Origin: Fuscibacter oryzae
Lineage (GTDB): Bacteria > Pseudomonadota > Alphaproteobacteria > Rhodobacterales > Rhodobacteraceae
DNA length: 64,000 bases
Direction: 5' to 3'
Assembly: GCF_016765795.1 (NCBI RefSeq)
Contig: NZ_JAESVP010000009.1
Span: 62,001 to 126,000 of the forward strand
Shown here: positions 62,940 through 64,000 of the stretch, in pieces
How positions within the stretch are numbered: the first letter of the stretch is position 1
Layout of the letters: every line of letters starts with the position of its first letter
Translations under genes and position numbers: made by a program
Notes under the pieces: generated by a model
What the model saw: only the letters and a program-made list of their open reading frames with translations
What the model was told of the DNA's origin: nothing
Databases searched by the model: none

Positions 62940-64000
62940 GCCGCGAAGCGGACGGGCCGCCTCGAATTCCGGGCCGCCTTGTGGCGGGCCGGTTTTCTTG
63001 GGGCGATCAGGGCGATGTCACGATAAAGGCCCAGATAGGCCAGTGTCAGCGGCAGAATACCCGCCAATGCCAGCAGGTCGATCTGCCGCCAGGCGATCGC
63101 AAGCGCCCCCGCTGTCAGCGACAGCCCCCACATGACAACCGTGGTTACAACGGCCCGCAGGCCCGGCCCGCCGCCGATCTGCCGCACCAATTCCGGGGCG
63201 CGACGGCGATAGAACAGGCTGTGCAGATGCAGCCGGTCCGCCTGACCCGGATTTCCACCCTTGCGGCCGGCGCGGCGTGCAACGGTGACAAGCGTTTCGA
63301 TGACCGGATAGGCCAGAACCAGCAGGCCGAAGAATGGCGATATATCTGGGTTACGCGCCGGAATCGCCACCGCCAGTCCCGCCAGAAGCACCCCGACCAG
63401 ATAGGCCCCGCCATCGCCCAGAAACAGGCGCCCTTGCGGGAAATTCAGCACAAAGAACCCCAGAACCGCACCGAAAATTGCCACCGCCACGACCAGCATC
63501 TGCCCATCCCCTGCCAGCCCGGCGACAGCAGAAAAGACCGCCAGCGCGATCAGCGCCGTGCCCGAAGACAGGCCATTCACCCCGTCGATGATGTTCATGG
63601 CATTGGCGATACCCGCCATGGCAAAGGCGGTGAACATAAACAGTGGTGGCAGGCCGGGAAGGTCGATCATATGACCCGTCAACACGCAAAAGGCCGCACC
63701 CGAAACCAGCGTTGCGGCCAGCCGCAACCGCACGCTGACGGCCTTGCTCAGATCCTCGGCCAGACCGGCGGCAAAGGCGGGAAGAGCCGCAAGCACGAAA
63801 AGGCGCAAATCAGCGGACGCGAAAGGTGCCGCGGCCAGCAGCCCGGCCAGAATCCCAAGGCCGCCAATCCTTGGCACCGGGCTGCGGTGCAGCTTTTGCA
63901 CGCCCTGAACGCCATCTTCGCTCCACCGGCCATGCCAACGGCGGGTCAGCAGGACCAGCACCCCCAGCCCGAAGCAAACCACAAAGCCCGCGCCACCCGC
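62936..64000 (-). CDS. MraY/WecA family sugar-phosphate transferase (5' end beyond the window)
   Basis: At least 354 residues of a polytopic membrane enzyme. The frame is open to the window edge ([15 protein letters not shown]...), so the start lies beyond 64000. It has [34 protein letters not shown] (the catalytic NxxDGxNGL-type loop), [16 protein letters not shown] (GDGG motif) and HLHSLFYRR (the HxH loop). Such enzymes load GlcNAc-1-P or a similar sugar-1-phosphate onto undecaprenyl phosphate, starting O-antigen, capsule or enterobacterial-common-type glycans. The exact substrate is open. Confidence 0.88.
   Translation of the reverse strand, partial: AGGAGFVVCFGLGVLVLLTRRWHGRWSEDGVQGVQKLHRSPVPRIGGLGILAGLLAAAPFASADLRLFVLAALPAFAAGLAEDLSKAVSVRLRLAATLVSGAAFCVLTGHMIDLPGLPPLFMFTAFAMAGIANAMNIIDGVNGLSSGTALIALAVFSAVAGLAGDGQMLVVAVAIFGAVLGFFVLNFPQGRLFLGDGGAYLVGVLLAGLAVAIPARNPDISPFFGLLVLAYPVIETLVTVARRAGRKGGNPGQADRLHLHSLFYRRRAPELVRQIGGGPGLRAVVTTVVMWGLSLTAGALAIAWRQIDLLALAGILPLTLAYLGLYRDIALIAPRKPARHKAARNSRRPVRFAA

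Overview
The window is ordinary chromosomal DNA from a high-GC alphaproteobacterium, almost certainly Rhodobacterales (Rhodobacteraceae/Paracoccaceae). The evidence is the gene content and order: a heparinase-like gene before purH-lspA-DUF3035-M16-M16, rbfA next to a phosphodiester glycosidase gene and truB, a CenR-type regulator, a DUF3576 lipoprotein before leuS-lptE-holA, and an LpcC-like core glycosyltransferase. I saw no tRNA, rRNA, CRISPR array, transposase, integrase or prophage gene.

Layout. 0-3 kb: the 5' part of a GH13 alpha-glucosidase gene, divergent from two MFS exporter/permease genes. 3-5.8 kb: a GT4/GT29-like glycosyltransferase pair (probably LPS core), then asd with a strong terminator. 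5.8-8 kb: a small secreted TPR-like protein, a badly damaged DUF4139 (MuiA family) pseudogene, and the only gene-free stretch over 300 bp. 8-20.2 kb: a surface polysaccharide locus. It holds a sulfotransferase-like protein, an RgpF/WbsX fusion, the ABC-2 capsule exporter (KpsM, KpsE, KpsT types), a tightly coupled dTDP-rhamnose operon rfbC-rfbB-ydcF-rfbD-rfbA, a GT2 enzyme and galE. 20.3-36.3 kb: mostly housekeeping (heparinase-like gene, purH, lspA, an M16 protease pair, mutL, rmuC, hutD, rsmB, an SDHAF4-type assembly factor, dapB, rbfA, truB), with a VOC/PhnB gene broken by one nonsense codon. 36.3-44 kb: a second envelope/exopolysaccharide region with a Wza/KpsD-type lipoprotein, a DedA protein, a NIDO plus RTX-repeat protein, and two tandem SGNH-like paralogues coupled to a GT2 enzyme. 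44-51.3 kb: xth, an MFS gene bracketed by two related candidate sRNAs, cenR, ribA, an L,D-transpeptidase, a YggS protein, a porin and a DUF3576 lipoprotein. 51.4-55.6 kb: leuS-lptE-holA. 55.6-63 kb: an orphan ORF, a GAF protein, a LysR regulator and a polyamine-type ABC importer with an aminoaldehyde dehydrogenase. The window ends inside a MraY/WecA-family sugar-phosphate transferase gene.

How the genes fit together. rfbABCD would supply dTDP-L-rhamnose and galE would supply UDP-galactose. The glycosyltransferases, the RgpF/WbsX fusion and the sulfotransferase would build and decorate a polymer. KpsM/E/T and the distant Wza-type lipoprotein would export it. This points to a rhamnose-containing, perhaps sulfated, capsule, which is inference. 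The importer/dehydrogenase operon resembles E. coli ydcSTUV-patD and suggests putrescine or aminoaldehyde use.

I did not find a clearly new defence or mobile system. The least explained parts are the SGNH/GT2/RTX-NIDO locus at 38-44 kb, the paired sRNA-like elements at 44.8 and 46.3 kb, and a YdcF-like gene embedded in the rhamnose operon. All start sites were judged by eye from Shine-Dalgarno (SD) context and family lengths.
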